Assembly (NCBI GenBank): GCA_016931535.1
Contig: JAFGEP010000014.1
Coordinates: 1-52,369 of the forward strand
DNA: 52,369 nt
Reading direction: 5' to 3'
Origin: Bradymonadales bacterium
GTDB taxonomy: Bacteria > Myxococcota_A > Bradymonadia > JAFGEP01
This document shows, in pieces, positions 1 through 9,477 of this stretch. Position 1 is the stretch's first letter. Each line of letters opens with the position of its first letter. Below the pieces are notes generated by a model. It was given only the letters and a program-made list of their open reading frames with translations. It searched no databases and had not been told where the DNA came from. The position numbers and the translations under genes were made by a program.

Positions 1-1
1 C

Positions 2-43
2 CTGGTCTCGGTAACCGAAGCGCTCGACGGCATTTCTGCCTGA
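2..43 (+). CDS. possible 3' end of an upstream gene (partial)
   Basis: From base 2 a frame reads LVSVTEALDGISA and then a TGA stop at 41-43. Codon choice looks like the other genes here, so this could be the last 13 codons of a gene starting outside the window. The stretch is far too short to identify and may be chance. Confidence 0.2.
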   Translation: MVSVTEALDGISA

Positions 44-95
44 TTAGAAGCAAAACGTCGATCTTCTGGATGCAGATCCAGTGGGCTGTGCAAGC

Positions 96-320
96 GGGGG
101 AGGTGGCGGCGCAGCCGCCGGAGGGGGCCGGCGCGCAGCGCCGGAGGGGGCGATCCTAGCCTCTGGCCGAGCGATCCTCCCCCGAGGCGGAGCCAGGGGG
201 AGGTGGCGGCGCAGCCGCCGGTGGGGGCGATACTCCCCCGAGGCGGAGCCAGGGGGAGGTGGCGGCGCAGCCGCCGGAGGGGGCCGGCGCGCAGCGCCGG
301 AGGGGGCGATCCTGGCCTCT
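96..320. repeat. tandem GC-rich hairpin repeat array
   Basis: About two and a half copies of a mosaic unit lie before the AAA ATPase gene. Its parts are: (i) a large hairpin with arms CCTCCCCC and GGGGGAGG enclosing an inner GGC-GGA-GCC stem-loop (176-203); (ii) a small hairpin GGCGGC-GCA-GCCGCC (105-119, again at 205-219); (iii) a hairpin CCGGCGC-GCA-GCGCCGG (128-144); (iv) a linker GGGGGCGATCCTAGCCTCT. The same family recurs at 39320-39424 and, in part, at 51888-51914. It stays open in one plus frame, which would falsely extend the downstream gene to base 81. Confidence 0.85.
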
Positions 321-392
321 CACTCATCCCGTCGACGGGAGCCCTCCCCCTCTGCTACATTCGCGGGTGAACCGACCCATATTGGACGAGCC

Positions 393-2531
393 ATGACCGA
401 CAACCCCGCCATCAACCCGTTCGCCTTCCCCTCCAACGAGGCCTATCTCGGCTGGGAGATGACCCGATTGATGCACCGGGTGCAGGCGCTGATCGGCGTC
501 AAGAGCGACCCCTCCACCCTTGTGCAGTTCCACGAGCTGGTCAACCTGCTGCAGTCGACCCGACCGGCCGCCATGGAGATGCGACATGCGGCATACCAGG
601 CGGGTGTGGACATCCCCTTCGACGCGATCTCCAGGCGCTTCCACCTCCGACCGGAGGATGAGGAAATCCTGATGATCTGCATGGCACCTCACCTGTCGAA
701 CTACGTGTGGGGACTGCTCTTGCATGCCCAGGGGACGGTGCTCAAACCCTACCTGGAGGTCGGCTTCATCGCCGACCTGTTCCAGCCCTCCACCACCCTG
801 CTCACACGGCGAACCTGGTGCGAACCGGATTCTCCGTTGATCCGACACGGACTGATCGTACTGGACCAGCCTTCTCAACCGGGCGTTCCCCCGGTGAGCC
901 TGCTGGCCCATTCGGTCCAGGCTCCCCACTACCTGGCGGCCGCCGTTACGGGGCGGCCGGTGCTGGACGAGCGGGTGGTCCCTTTCTGCAGCCTCTTTCA
1001 GCCCACGGTGGAGCTGTTTGACATCATCCTCTCCCTCAACAACCGCCAGCGGGTGGAGGAGTTCGTCAGGGGGTTCTATCGGCGCAGCACCTTGCTGGAG
1101 GTGGATCAGAAGTGCTGGACGCTGATGATCTCCGGCCCTGCCGGCTCAGGCAAGAGCCGACTGGCGGAAGGGCTGGCCCGGGCCTTCAACCGCCAGCTTT
1201 TCACCGTCTACCTCAACCGACTGGCCCGGATCGAGGAGTCGATCATCCTGCTCAACCGAGCCTTCCAGAACGCCCAGTTCCTCAACGCGCTGCTGCTGTT
1301 GGTGCAACCGGAGCAGCTCCTTGCCACCTATCCCGGCCTTCTGGGCCCTCTCCTCAACCTGATCAGCTCCTATCATGGCTTGACGGTCCTCGAACCGCGC
1401 GATGTCGAGCAGCTTCCCCCTCTGTTCGAGTCGGTCATCCACTTTGCCATCGACATCGAGCGGACCGACGCCGAAGAGCGCGAGCAGCTCTGGGAAAGCC
1501 TGCTCCCGCCCCAGGCCTCTCTCGGCCAGGGCGTGCGCCTGGTCGATGTGGCCAGCACCTTCGAGCTCACTGGGGGTCAGATCCAGTCGGCCATCGCCTG
1601 GGCTCAACAACGGGCCAAAGCCAGGGGGGATGATCTTCAGCTGGACCATGATGACCTGGTGGCGGGAGCCAAAAGCCAGATCCGCTCCAAGATCGGCACC
1701 CTGACCGAAACCAGCAAGGTCCGCCTCACCATGGACGACCTGATCCTCAAAGAAGACGCCATGAAGCTGGTGCGCGAGTTCCTCGACGCCTGTCGCAATC
1801 GCCAGCAGGTCATGAACGAATGGGGATTCGCCAAGCGCCTCATCACCGGCAAGGGGCTGGTCGCGCTCTTCACCGGGGAGGCCGGCACCGGAAAGACGCT
1901 GACCGCCGAGATCCTCGCCAACGAGCTGGACCTCCAGCTTCGCGTCGTCTCCATTCCCAAGGTGGTCAGCAAGTGGGTGGGCGAGACCGAGAAGAACATC
2001 CGCGAGATCTTCACCCACGCCCGAGCCCAGAACTCCATGCTGCTCTTCGATGAGGCCGACAGCCTGTTCTCTACCCGCGTCAAGGTCGAGCGCGCTCAGG
2101 ACCACTACCTCAACATGGAAGTGGACATGTTCCTCCAGGAGATCGAGCGCTTCGAGGGGATCGTCATCCTCACCACCAACCTGGAGGCCAACATCGACCG
2201 CGCCTTCCAGCGCCGCATCCTGTTCAAGATCGACTTCCCCGTCCCCGACGAAATGGAACGGGAGCGGATCTGGAAGACCCTCATCCCCAAGCAGACCCCG
2301 GTCGAGGGCGAGATCGACTACGGCTTGCTGGCCGACGCCTTCGAGCTCACTGGCGGACAGATCAAAAACGCCATCATCCGGGCCGCCTACCGCTGCTGTT
2401 CCGAAAACCACGGGTTGAACCAGCAATACCTCGAGGACGCCGCCCAGCAGCAGAGCAAGGCAGCCGGGCGCCTCATCAAGCCCATCGACGAGCTGCGAAA
2501 ACAGCGCGCTTCTTGGATCAAATCCGGATAG
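393..2531 (+). CDS. AAA+ ATPase with two AAA modules, eCIS (Afp15)-like
   Basis: 712 aa. The N-terminal ~230 residues resemble the winged-helix region of ATPases found in extracellular contractile injection loci (FHLRPEDEEILMICMAPHL, then a W-x-L-I strand region). The first AAA module has a Walker A (GPAGSGKS, ~248), but the expected Walker B reads LLLLVQPEQLL without the Asp-Glu pair, so it is probably non-hydrolytic. The second module is complete: Walker A GEAGTGKT (~495), pore-loop-like KWVGETEKN and Walker B LLFDEAD (~550). Both end with FELTGGQI, pointing to internal duplication. ATG 393 is chosen because the frame upstream consists of hairpin repeats. The role is probably assembly or remodelling of a macromolecular complex. 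The eCIS link is by family resemblance and the DUF4157 gene 37 kb away; a generic AAA chaperone remains possible. Confidence 0.8.
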   Translation: MTDNPAINPFAFPSNEAYLGWEMTRLMHRVQALIGVKSDPSTLVQFHELVNLLQSTRPAAMEMRHAAYQAGVDIPFDAISRRFHLRPEDEEILMICMAPHLSNYVWGLLLHAQGTVLKPYLEVGFIADLFQPSTTLLTRRTWCEPDSPLIRHGLIVLDQPSQPGVPPVSLLAHSVQAPHYLAAAVTGRPVLDERVVPFCSLFQPTVELFDIILSLNNRQRVEEFVRGFYRRSTLLEVDQKCWTLMISGPAGSGKSRLAEGLARAFNRQLFTVYLNRLARIEESIILLNRAFQNAQFLNALLLLVQPEQLLATYPGLLGPLLNLISSYHGLTVLEPRDVEQLPPLFESVIHFAIDIERTDAEEREQLWESLLPPQASLGQGVRLVDVASTFELTGGQIQSAIAWAQQRAKARGDDLQLDHDDLVAGAKSQIRSKIGTLTETSKVRLTMDDLILKEDAMKLVREFLDACRNRQQVMNEWGFAKRLITGKGLVALFTGEAGTGKTLTAEILANELDLQLRVVSIPKVVSKWVGETEKNIREIFTHARAQNSMLLFDEADSLFSTRVKVERAQDHYLNMEVDMFLQEIERFEGIVILTTNLEANIDRAFQRRILFKIDFPVPDEMERERIWKTLIPKQTPVEGEIDYGLLADAFELTGGQIKNAIIRAAYRCCSENHGLNQQYLEDAAQQQSKAAGRLIKPIDELRKQRASWIKSG

Positions 2532-2618
2532 CCCAAGCCCGGCAACCCGAAAAAAGACCGGGCAGTCTACCGGCTGGCCGCTGGGAGCGGTCGGCTCCCT
2601 GCCACCAAGGGCTGACGA

Positions 2619-3119
2619 CTACCCGAACAGCATGAGAACGGAGAAGGCCAGAGACAGGATGGCGTAGAACTCGACGATGACGGCCAGGAGCATCGCCTGA
2701 CCCATGGGCAACCGATCCTGGTTGATGCTCTTGATGCCGGCCGCGCACACCACCCCCTGGTACCAGCCCGAGAACAGACAGGCGATGCCGGTGACCAGGC
2801 CGCAGGCGAACACCATGAAGTACTGGTTGCTGGCCAAAAGCGCCAGCTCGGCCGCCTCCTGCCCCACGGCGCTGACTGCCTGGATGGATGCCTCTCCCGC
2901 CTTCTGGATGGCACCGAAGCACAGAAAGCCCACCGCAAAGGCGTAGAGGCCCTGGGTTCCCGGAAGCAGCGAGACCACCAGCGCCGAGTTGCGCCGCTCC
3001 GGTCGGCATCCGGTCACGGCGCTGCCGGAGATGGACAGGCCGATCGCGGAACCGGACAGGCCAAGACCCAACAATCCCAGCCCCAAGTACGCCAGGACCT
3101 GCATCCAGTTGATATCCAT
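2619..3119 (-). CDS. ntpK: V-type ATPase subunit K (membrane rotor proteolipid)
   Basis: 166 aa with four membrane helices in two hairpins, the duplicated form of c-subunit typical of V-type enzymes. The second hairpin carries the ion-binding carboxylate Glu150 (VIVEFYAILSL). The matching position of the first hairpin has Gln (LLPGTQGLY, Gln56), so there is one carboxylate per four-helix subunit. Residues aligning with the Enterococcus hirae NtpK Na+ ligands are all present: Leu52, Thr55, Gln56, Gln121 and Glu150, plus Tyr59. This argues for Na+ rather than H+ coupling, although specificity is an inference. Last gene of the operon, 4 bp after subunit I, with GAGG just before the ATG. Confidence 0.93.
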   Translation of the reverse strand: MDINWMQVLAYLGLGLLGLGLSGSAIGLSISGSAVTGCRPERRNSALVVSLLPGTQGLYAFAVGFLCFGAIQKAGEASIQAVSAVGQEAAELALLASNQYFMVFACGLVTGIACLFSGWYQGVVCAAGIKSINQDRLPMGQAMLLAVIVEFYAILSLAFSVLMLFG

Positions 3120-3123
3120 AACC

Positions 3124-4917
3124 TCATTCTCCTTGCAGCTTCTTGAACGGAGAGTAGGCTCGACCTCCCCCCTCGAAGAACTTCCCGAAAAACTCCAAAA
3201 ACTGCAGCCTCGCGGAGTGGACCACCGACCCGATCAGCGCCATCACGAAGTTGAAGGTGTGGCCGACGACCAGGATGATGACCGCGAAGATCCATCCGAC
3301 CACCGGGGGACCCCCGGCCACCGACATGGCGATGATGTTGACCACGCTGGCGATGATGCCCGATGACAGCCCCAGCCCGAAGATACGGACGTAGGACATC
3401 ACGTCCCCGAACAGGCCCGAGATGTTGTACAGCGCCCATGCCCCTCCCCCCAGTCGCCGCGCCACGCTGCGATGAGGAGAAGCGAACAGCAGGATGAGCA
3501 CCCCGCACCCGATGGGGATCAGGGCGCTGCCCATCCAGATTCCCAGGCCGATGCTGGGCATCAGCAGGAGCCACCCCAGGGTGCCCACCGCCATCTGCCA
3601 CTGCTCCCGCCTGATCTGCCGTACCAGGCGCAAGGTCATGCCCAGCATCAGCTGGATGACGCCGAAGACCAGGGAGGCATAGAAAAAAACCGTGGGGTCC
3701 TCGTTGAGCTGGAATAGCAGCCAGCCGGTCGGCAGATCGAAAAGCTCGTAAAGATTGATCCCAAAGAAGTTGCCCAGAGAGCCGCCGATCACGATGGCCG
3801 ACACACCGAACACGGCCAGCATCTTGAAGGCCGTCCGGATCTCTCCCTTGGGCTGGAACCGGCGCAGAACCGCCAGCGCGATCCCCAAGAGCACCACGCC
3901 GTACCCCATGTCCCCCAGGCAAAAACCGAAGAAGACCGCCATGAAGGGGGCGATGTAAGCGGTGGGGTCCAGCTCCCGGTAGTGCGGGATGTTGAACATC
4001 TTCAGCAGAGGCTCGAACATCCTGGCCAGGCGGCCGTTCTTCAGGGCCACCGGCACCTCGTCCTCGGGCAGAGGATCCGAGACCATCAGCACGACCGGCC
4101 GACCGGTCGTCAGGCGCTCCAGCTCGTCGAGCTGGTTGGCCGGACACCAGCCGGACAGCGCGAAGATCTCCTCGTCCCCTCCCAGCCCTGCTCGCACGGT
4201 GGCGTAGTTGAGACGGTCCTCGAGGCTCTTGTCCAGCCGGTGGATCCCGGGCAGCCGGGTGCTCAACTCGGCCAGCTCCTGCTGAACCTGCTTTTGCTCC
4301 TGCTCGATCCGACCGATCTCGCTCTCGATCTCTGCCAGCGAGGCGGCAGGAAACACCATCGGCTCCAACCCCGCCAGCTCGACCGGACGGTCCAGGGTGA
4401 GCACCAGAAGCCCCATCCCCTTGCCCCGCTTTTTCAGCGGGACAAAGCAGTGGTAGTCGACCGCCGTCAGATCGAGGCCCGCCCGTTGCTTCGGCGTCAC
4501 TTCGTACAGCTGGAGATGAGCGTCGTGTTCCCGCAGCATCTCCAGGTCTGCCGGCTCGAACTGGCCCCAGGGGGCGACCTGCTGCTGCTCCTTGCGCAAA
4601 AGAGCCAGGCGGTTCTCCAGCTCGGTCCGCCGGGACAGGTTGGCCTCCACCTGCTTGATGACCCGCTCCGCCTCCGCCAGCTCCCCCTGCTCTTCCAGAG
4701 GTGGGGCCTCCTCTTTCGCCTCTCTGCGCGCTTGCTCCAGGGTGCGCACGACCCGCTGGAGGGCGAGGCGCCGCGACACCAGCTCGGCGGGGGGCTCGAT
4801 CGTCTCGACCAGGCTGTCGGGGTCCACCAGGGCGGCCCCTTGGAGTAGCTCAAGAAAGCTATCCTTGAGGTCTGCCGGCCCCACCACGCCGACCTTTTTC
4901 ATCTTGACGATGGCCAC
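3124..4917 (-). CDS. ntpI: V-type ATPase subunit I (stator/a-subunit homologue)
   Basis: 597 aa. It links the peripheral stalk to the membrane sector and forms the ion half-channels beside the K ring. The N-terminal ~330 residues are soluble with two charged helical coiled-coil stretches (~60-115 and ~200-240). The C-terminal part has about seven or eight membrane helices. The SYVRIFGLGL motif (Arg about residue 511) matches the essential arginine helix of eukaryotic a-subunits, and a second conserved arginine is in HSARLQFLEFFGKFF near the end. Length is normal for bacterial NtpI. It begins 1 bp after subunit D and ends 4 bp before K. Confidence 0.93.
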   Translation of the reverse strand: MAIVKMKKVGVVGPADLKDSFLELLQGAALVDPDSLVETIEPPAELVSRRLALQRVVRTLEQARREAKEEAPPLEEQGELAEAERVIKQVEANLSRRTELENRLALLRKEQQQVAPWGQFEPADLEMLREHDAHLQLYEVTPKQRAGLDLTAVDYHCFVPLKKRGKGMGLLVLTLDRPVELAGLEPMVFPAASLAEIESEIGRIEQEQKQVQQELAELSTRLPGIHRLDKSLEDRLNYATVRAGLGGDEEIFALSGWCPANQLDELERLTTGRPVVLMVSDPLPEDEVPVALKNGRLARMFEPLLKMFNIPHYRELDPTAYIAPFMAVFFGFCLGDMGYGVVLLGIALAVLRRFQPKGEIRTAFKMLAVFGVSAIVIGGSLGNFFGINLYELFDLPTGWLLFQLNEDPTVFFYASLVFGVIQLMLGMTLRLVRQIRREQWQMAVGTLGWLLLMPSIGLGIWMGSALIPIGCGVLILLFASPHRSVARRLGGGAWALYNISGLFGDVMSYVRIFGLGLSSGIIASVVNIIAMSVAGGPPVVGWIFAVIILVVGHTFNFVMALIGSVVHSARLQFLEFFGKFFEGGGRAYSPFKKLQGE

Positions 4918-4918
4918 G

Positions 4919-5551
4919 CTACCCTCCCCTCACCTCGGCCTGCAAGGCGGCGACCTTCTGGACGATCTTGGCCTTGGCGATCTTGGCGCGGCATACCGCG
5001 GCCGTTTGCTGGTCGCCCAGGTATACCTTGATCCGGCGGATGTTCTCCCGGGTCTGGGGGATCAACACCTTCTCGTACAGGTTGATGCGTTGGGTTGTCC
5101 GCGTCAGCTCGCTCTCGATCAGCGCCACCTGTTTTTCCATGACCGCGATCTCCTCGCGGTGGGCCACGGCCCTCTTGAAAAACCCGATCACCGCGTCATG
5201 GGCGGGGGTGGTGGCCAGCAGCGAGTAGCCGATCGGCTTGAATACCACCCGTTGAAACAGCGGAACCTTCACGCCGGCGATGTTCCCTGTCTTCAGCTCC
5301 ACCTCGTCGATGACCACCAAGGGTCTGACCCAAGGCAAAAGCTTGTTGGCCAACCCGCTCCAGGGGGCGGCACTCTGGAGCAGCGAGGCCAGAGCCGCCC
5401 GCCGCTCTACCAGGGCGGCGGAGAGCTTTCTCAGCTCGGTCTGCAGCTGCTGCTTGCGCAGCTCCAGCGTGGGCAGAAACTCCAGGTAGAGGCCGAGCAT
5501 CTGCTTCTGCTCGCGCAGCGTATTCTTGTTGAACTTGATCTTCTCGGCCAT
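4919..5551 (-). CDS. ntpD: V-type ATPase subunit D (central stalk)
   Basis: 210 aa. Subunit D is the long two-helix coiled coil that turns inside the A3B3 head and is functionally equivalent to F-type gamma. The N-terminus (MAEKIKFNKNTLREQKQ) and the C-terminal helix rich in Arg, Lys and Gln (NLYEKVLIPQTRENIRRIK, ~155-175) fit the family. The gene lies 24 bp after subunit B, in the usual B-D-I-K order. No subunit F gene, the normal partner of D, is visible in the operon. Confidence 0.9.
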   Translation of the reverse strand: MAEKIKFNKNTLREQKQMLGLYLEFLPTLELRKQQLQTELRKLSAALVERRAALASLLQSAAPWSGLANKLLPWVRPLVVIDEVELKTGNIAGVKVPLFQRVVFKPIGYSLLATTPAHDAVIGFFKRAVAHREEIAVMEKQVALIESELTRTTQRINLYEKVLIPQTRENIRRIKVYLGDQQTAAVCRAKIAKAKIVQKVAALQAEVRGG

Positions 5552-5575
5552 GTCCCGTCTCCGTCGAAGGCCGCT

Positions 5576-6904
5576 TTAGCTCTCCGCCGAAGCCTCACTC
5601 GTCGACTTGGGCCAGTACTTCTCCAGGATATCCCGCTTGATGTTCACCTCCTGGGGCGAGAAGCACTCGGCCATGGTCTGCCAGCCGTAGTCCAGCGCCT
5701 GGTTCAAGGGGATGTCCACCTTGAGGTCCATGAACCGCTGCTCGAACAGATCCCCGTATTGAAGGTACTTCTCGTCGGTCTCGGTCTTCTCGAACCCCAT
5801 CGAGATCTTCTTTTTCGACTCCAGGGCCCTGGCGTACAGCCGGATCATGGAGTTCATCACCGAGTTGTGATCCTCCCGGGTGACCTTGCCGATCACCAGC
5901 TGCTTCAACCGCGACAGAGAGCCGAAGGGGTTGATCACCCCGTTTTTCAGGTAGTACTGCCCCTCGGTGATGTACCCGGTGTTGTCCGGCACCGGGTGGG
6001 TCACATCCCCGCCGGGCATGGTGGTCACCGCCAGGACGGTGATCGAGCCCGCCTCCTGGAAGTCCACCGCTTTTTCGTAGCGGCTGGCCAGGTCGGAGTA
6101 GAGCGAGCCCGGAAACCCCAGGTTGGAGGGGACCTGCTCCATGGCCACGCTGATCTCCTTCAGAGCGTCGGCGAAGGCGGTCATGTCGGTCAACAGCACC
6201 AGCACCCTTTTTCCCCGGATTCCGAACTGCTCGGCACAGGCCAGGGCCAGATCCGGCACCAGCAGACGCTCCACCACCGGATCGGCCGCCGTGTGTACGA
6301 ACATGACCGTCCGGTCCATCACGCCGCCGTTCTCGAAGGTCCGCCGGAAGAAGATGTACTCGTCGAACTTCAACCCGATTCCGCCGAAGATGATGATGTC
6401 CGCCTTGGCCTGCAGCCCGATCCGCGCCAAGAGCTCGTTGAACGGCTCCCCGGCCTCCGAGAAGATGGGCAGCTTCTGGCTTTCCACCAGCGGGTTGAAC
6501 AGGTCGATCATCGGGATGCGGGTCTCGATGAAGTTGGCAGGGACCACCCGCCGCACCGGGTTGACCGAAGGGCCGGCGATCTCGACCGCTGGCGCGCTCT
6601 CCAGCGGCGGCTTTCCGTCCATCGGTGCTCCCGAGCCGGTGAAGACCCGTCCCAACAGCTGGTCCGAGAACCGCACCTGCATCGGATGCCCCATGAACCG
6701 CACCGTGGCCTGGGTCGACAACCCTTTGGTGCCGGCAAACACCTGCAGCGAGACCTTCTCGCGGTCGATCCGGATGACCTGGGCCAATGTCGACTCCCCG
6801 CTGGGGTTCGTGATCAGCGCCAGCTCCCCGAAGGCCACCCCGGTGGCGTCCAGTTCGGCGATGTCGCCGATGATGTTGGTGATCCCGGTGTAGGTCTTGA
6901 TCAT
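5576..6904 (-). CDS. ntpB: V-type ATPase subunit B (non-catalytic head subunit)
   Basis: 442 aa, the usual length. It alternates with A in the hexameric head and lends an arginine to the nucleotide sites. The beginning ([20 protein letters not shown]) is the beta-barrel domain. The central domain has [33 protein letters not shown] and the [20 protein letters not shown] stretch containing the conserved Arg. No Walker A is present where A has one, as expected for B. Its ATG overlaps the stop of A as ATGA, so the two are probably translationally coupled. Confidence 0.95.
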   Translation of the reverse strand: MIKTYTGITNIIGDIAELDATGVAFGELALITNPSGESTLAQVIRIDREKVSLQVFAGTKGLSTQATVRFMGHPMQVRFSDQLLGRVFTGSGAPMDGKPPLESAPAVEIAGPSVNPVRRVVPANFIETRIPMIDLFNPLVESQKLPIFSEAGEPFNELLARIGLQAKADIIIFGGIGLKFDEYIFFRRTFENGGVMDRTVMFVHTAADPVVERLLVPDLALACAEQFGIRGKRVLVLLTDMTAFADALKEISVAMEQVPSNLGFPGSLYSDLASRYEKAVDFQEAGSITVLAVTTMPGGDVTHPVPDNTGYITEGQYYLKNGVINPFGSLSRLKQLVIGKVTREDHNSVMNSMIRLYARALESKKKISMGFEKTETDEKYLQYGDLFEQRFMDLKVDIPLNQALDYGWQTMAECFSPQEVNIKRDILEKYWPKSTSEASAES

Positions 6905-8676
6905 GCGGGACTCCCTGAAGCCAAGAGCTCTTCGATGCGCGCCTGGTAGGAGGCATATTCGTCCGACCCGAGCGCGCAGTAGTTCTTCTGGTAGAAGGCA
7001 TCCTGCAGGTTGGCGAAGAACTGCCGCGCCTTGGGCTTGGTGTCGAACTCGAAACTGGTAACCACCGCCCTATGCATCAGCTTCAGATCCTTGATCTGGC
7101 GCTCGATGGAGGAGGAGGCGTCCACCGCGTCGAACGCGTTCTGCTGCAGGTAGGCCGCATCGAACATCTCCCCCTTGAGGTAGGTCACCAGGTCGTCGAT
7201 GGAGATCCCTTCCTCCCCCACGACGGTCATCATCCTCCCCACCTCCGCCGATTCTCTGAGGTAGCGGGCGATCTGCTGCACCATCTCCACCCAGTTGGGA
7301 TCGAGCTGGGCATTCAGGTCGTCGTGCAGGTGCTCCATGTACAGCGACCAGGAGTCCAACGGATCGATGGCGGGGTACTTGCGTTCATCGGAGCGCTTGC
7401 GGCTCAGCCCCAGAAACGCTCCGACCACCTTGAGGGTCGCCTGGGTGACCGGCTCCTCGAAGTTGCCGCCCGCCGGAGAGACCGTACCGATCATGGTGAT
7501 GGCGCCCATGTCTCCCGAGCGAAGCTGGACCAAGCCGGCCCGCTCGTACAGGTTGGCCACCCGGCTCTCCAGGTAGGCGGGGAACGCCTCCTCGCCGGGG
7601 ATCTCTTCCAACCGCCCCGACATCTCCCGTAGCGCTTGCGCCCATCGGGAGGTAGAGTCGGCCAGAAGCAGCACGTCCCGTCCCATCTGCCGGTAGTACT
7701 CGGCCAGGGTGATGCCGGTGTAGACCGAGGCCTCCCGCGCCGCCACCGGCATCGAGGAGGTATTGCAGATGATGATGGTTCGATCCATCAACGCGCCGCC
7801 GGTCTTGGGATCCACCAGGCGGGGGAACTCGTAGATGGTATCCACGACCTCGCCGGCCCGCTCTCCACAGGCCACCACGATGACCACGTCCACCGAGGCG
7901 TAGCGGCTCACCAGCTGCTGGAGCACCGTCTTGCCCGCGCCGAAGGGACCGGGGATGCAGGCGGTTCCCCCTCTGCCCACCGGGAACATGGTGTCGATGA
8001 TGCGGATGCCGGTCGCCAGCAGCTCTCTGGGGTAGATCCGCTCCGTGAACGCCTTGATCGGTTTCTTCACCGGCCAGGTCTGCAGCATGGCGATGTTCTG
8101 GGTCCGCCCCTTGGTATCCTCGATCACCGCCACCGTGTCCTGCACGGTGTACTCCGCTTCCGGCTGGATCTCCTTCACCTTGGCCGTGCCGATGAGATCC
8201 AGCGGAGCCATGATCATGTGGGGATAGTGCAGCTCCTGCACCCATCCCAGCCAGGAGCCGGCACGAACCGTATCACCCGGCTTGACCTTGGGGTGGAACA
8301 GCCACTTCTTTTCCAGGTCGACCGCTGGCAGGTACTGGCCCCGCACCAGGAAGAAGCCGTCCCGGTTATTGAGCTTGCGCAAGGGGTTCTGCAGTCCGTC
8401 GTAGATCATGCCCATCAGACCCGGGGCCAGCTCCACGCTCAACAGCTCGCCGGAGAAATCGACCGGCTCGCCCACCTTGATCCCCTTGGTGTCCTCGAAG
8501 ACCTGGACATTGACGATGTTGCCCTGGATCCGGATGATCTCCGACTTCAGGCGGTCCTGGCCGCAGTGCACGTAGACCACCTCGTTCTGCATGGGCTTGC
8601 CCGAGGTGACCTCGACCGTCACCATGTTGCCGTTGATGCCGATCACAACCCCTGTAATGCTGTTGCCGTCGTTCAA
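6901..8676 (-). CDS. ntpA: V-type ATPase subunit A (catalytic)
   Basis: 591 aa, normal for A subunits. It hydrolyses or makes ATP in the A3B3 head. The Walker A is [13 protein letters not shown] (~240), followed by [14 protein letters not shown], a Walker B-like [18 protein letters not shown], and the long non-homologous insertion after residue ~110 typical of A. Start choice: a TTG at 8676, overlapping the stop of the DUF2764 gene (TTGA) and preceded 7 bp upstream by a strong GGAGG. The same frame continues upstream without family resemblance, so longer versions are unlikely. The stop overlaps the ATG of B. Confidence 0.95.
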   Translation of the reverse strand: MNDGNSITGVVIGINGNMVTVEVTSGKPMQNEVVYVHCGQDRLKSEIIRIQGNIVNVQVFEDTKGIKVGEPVDFSGELLSVELAPGLMGMIYDGLQNPLRKLNNRDGFFLVRGQYLPAVDLEKKWLFHPKVKPGDTVRAGSWLGWVQELHYPHMIMAPLDLIGTAKVKEIQPEAEYTVQDTVAVIEDTKGRTQNIAMLQTWPVKKPIKAFTERIYPRELLATGIRIIDTMFPVGRGGTACIPGPFGAGKTVLQQLVSRYASVDVVIVVACGERAGEVVDTIYEFPRLVDPKTGGALMDRTIIICNTSSMPVAAREASVYTGITLAEYYRQMGRDVLLLADSTSRWAQALREMSGRLEEIPGEEAFPAYLESRVANLYERAGLVQLRSGDMGAITMIGTVSPAGGNFEEPVTQATLKVVGAFLGLSRKRSDERKYPAIDPLDSWSLYMEHLHDDLNAQLDPNWVEMVQQIARYLRESAEVGRMMTVVGEEGISIDDLVTYLKGEMFDAAYLQQNAFDAVDASSSIERQIKDLKLMHRAVVTSFEFDTKPKARQFFANLQDAFYQKNYCALGSDEYASYQARIEELLASGSPA

Positions 8677-9392
8677 CCGAACACCTCCAACATCTCCGCC
8701 ATATCCGCCGCCTGCTCCAGATCCCACCGGTCCAATATCAGCAAGGCGGCCAGGTAGGCCAGGACCGCATCCGCCGAAAACGGGTCGATCCCCGAGATGG
8801 CCTCGATCTTCTTCAACCGTCCCCGGTCCAGCACCCGCTCCCCTTCCAGGGGGTTGGACGCCTCGGCATAGGCCGACAGCAGGGTCAGGTGGCTCTCCCC
8901 TTCCTCCGTCAACACCCCACTGAGCCGCGGCTCCCCTTTCTCCCCCAGATCCTCCGCCCGCAAGAGCACCAATGCATCCCGCAGCGTGATCTCGAAGCCG
9001 GCCCACTCCTGTAGAAAGCTGCTCCTGGCCTCCTCGGCCACCCGCAACAGGTGACCAAAGTAGGCCCGCCACAGCGCATCGAACGGATAGCTCTCGGCAA
9101 TGGCCCCCGATTCGTACAGCTCTAGGAAATCGGTCATGTAGGCCGGGAGATCCACCCGCTCCTCCAACGCCGCCCGACTGAACACCGCCCGGTCGTCGAA
9201 AACCTCAACCCCCTGCAACCGCGCCTCCAGGTTGCGGCAATCTAGAAACTCCAGAAGCGCCACGACCCCTCTCCGATCGGCCTCGTCAACCGCCTCCATG
9301 ATCTGGTCGACGGCGGCCTTCAGCTCGATGGGGGGGACATCCGGAACCTCCGGTAGCTTGAGCATAATGGACATGAGGCGGTAGTATTTCAT
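8673..9392 (-). CDS. DUF2764 protein of the V-type ATPase operon
   Basis: 239 aa. The MKYYRL start, LLEFLDCRNLEARL, LPAYMTDFLELY and the later FLQEWAGFEITLRDALVLLR match the DUF2764 family found between subunits E and A of V-type ATPase operons in spirochaetes, Bacteroidetes and chlamydiae. It is mostly helical with no membrane segment. By position and helical content it may replace subunit C, the socket between rotor and stalk; that role is an inference. It sits 85 bp after subunit E, and its stop overlaps the TTG start of A. Confidence 0.8.
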   Translation of the reverse strand: MKYYRLMSIMLKLPEVPDVPPIELKAAVDQIMEAVDEADRRGVVALLEFLDCRNLEARLQGVEVFDDRAVFSRAALEERVDLPAYMTDFLELYESGAIAESYPFDALWRAYFGHLLRVAEEARSSFLQEWAGFEITLRDALVLLRAEDLGEKGEPRLSGVLTEEGESHLTLLSAYAEASNPLEGERVLDRGRLKKIEAISGIDPFSADAVLAYLAALLILDRWDLEQAADMAEMLEVFG

Positions 9393-9477
9393 CTCGTCTG
9401 TTCAACCCCCGCAGCTCGCCTCATCACCTCACCCGCTTTCGCGTGGAACGCCATGTCCCGGCCCGGACCATCCAAAG

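Noticed and set aside
96..320. CRISPR array
   Set aside because: Repeats are mosaic, overlapping and self-complementary, with no unique spacers of even length and no cas genes nearby.
81..392. N-terminal extension of the AAA ATPase
   Set aside because: These codons are hairpin repeats read in frame. The family-like protein begins at ATG 393.
4592..6949. long plus-strand frame across V-ATPase subunits I, D and B
   Set aside because: Antisense to three well-conserved genes, with no domain recognisable.
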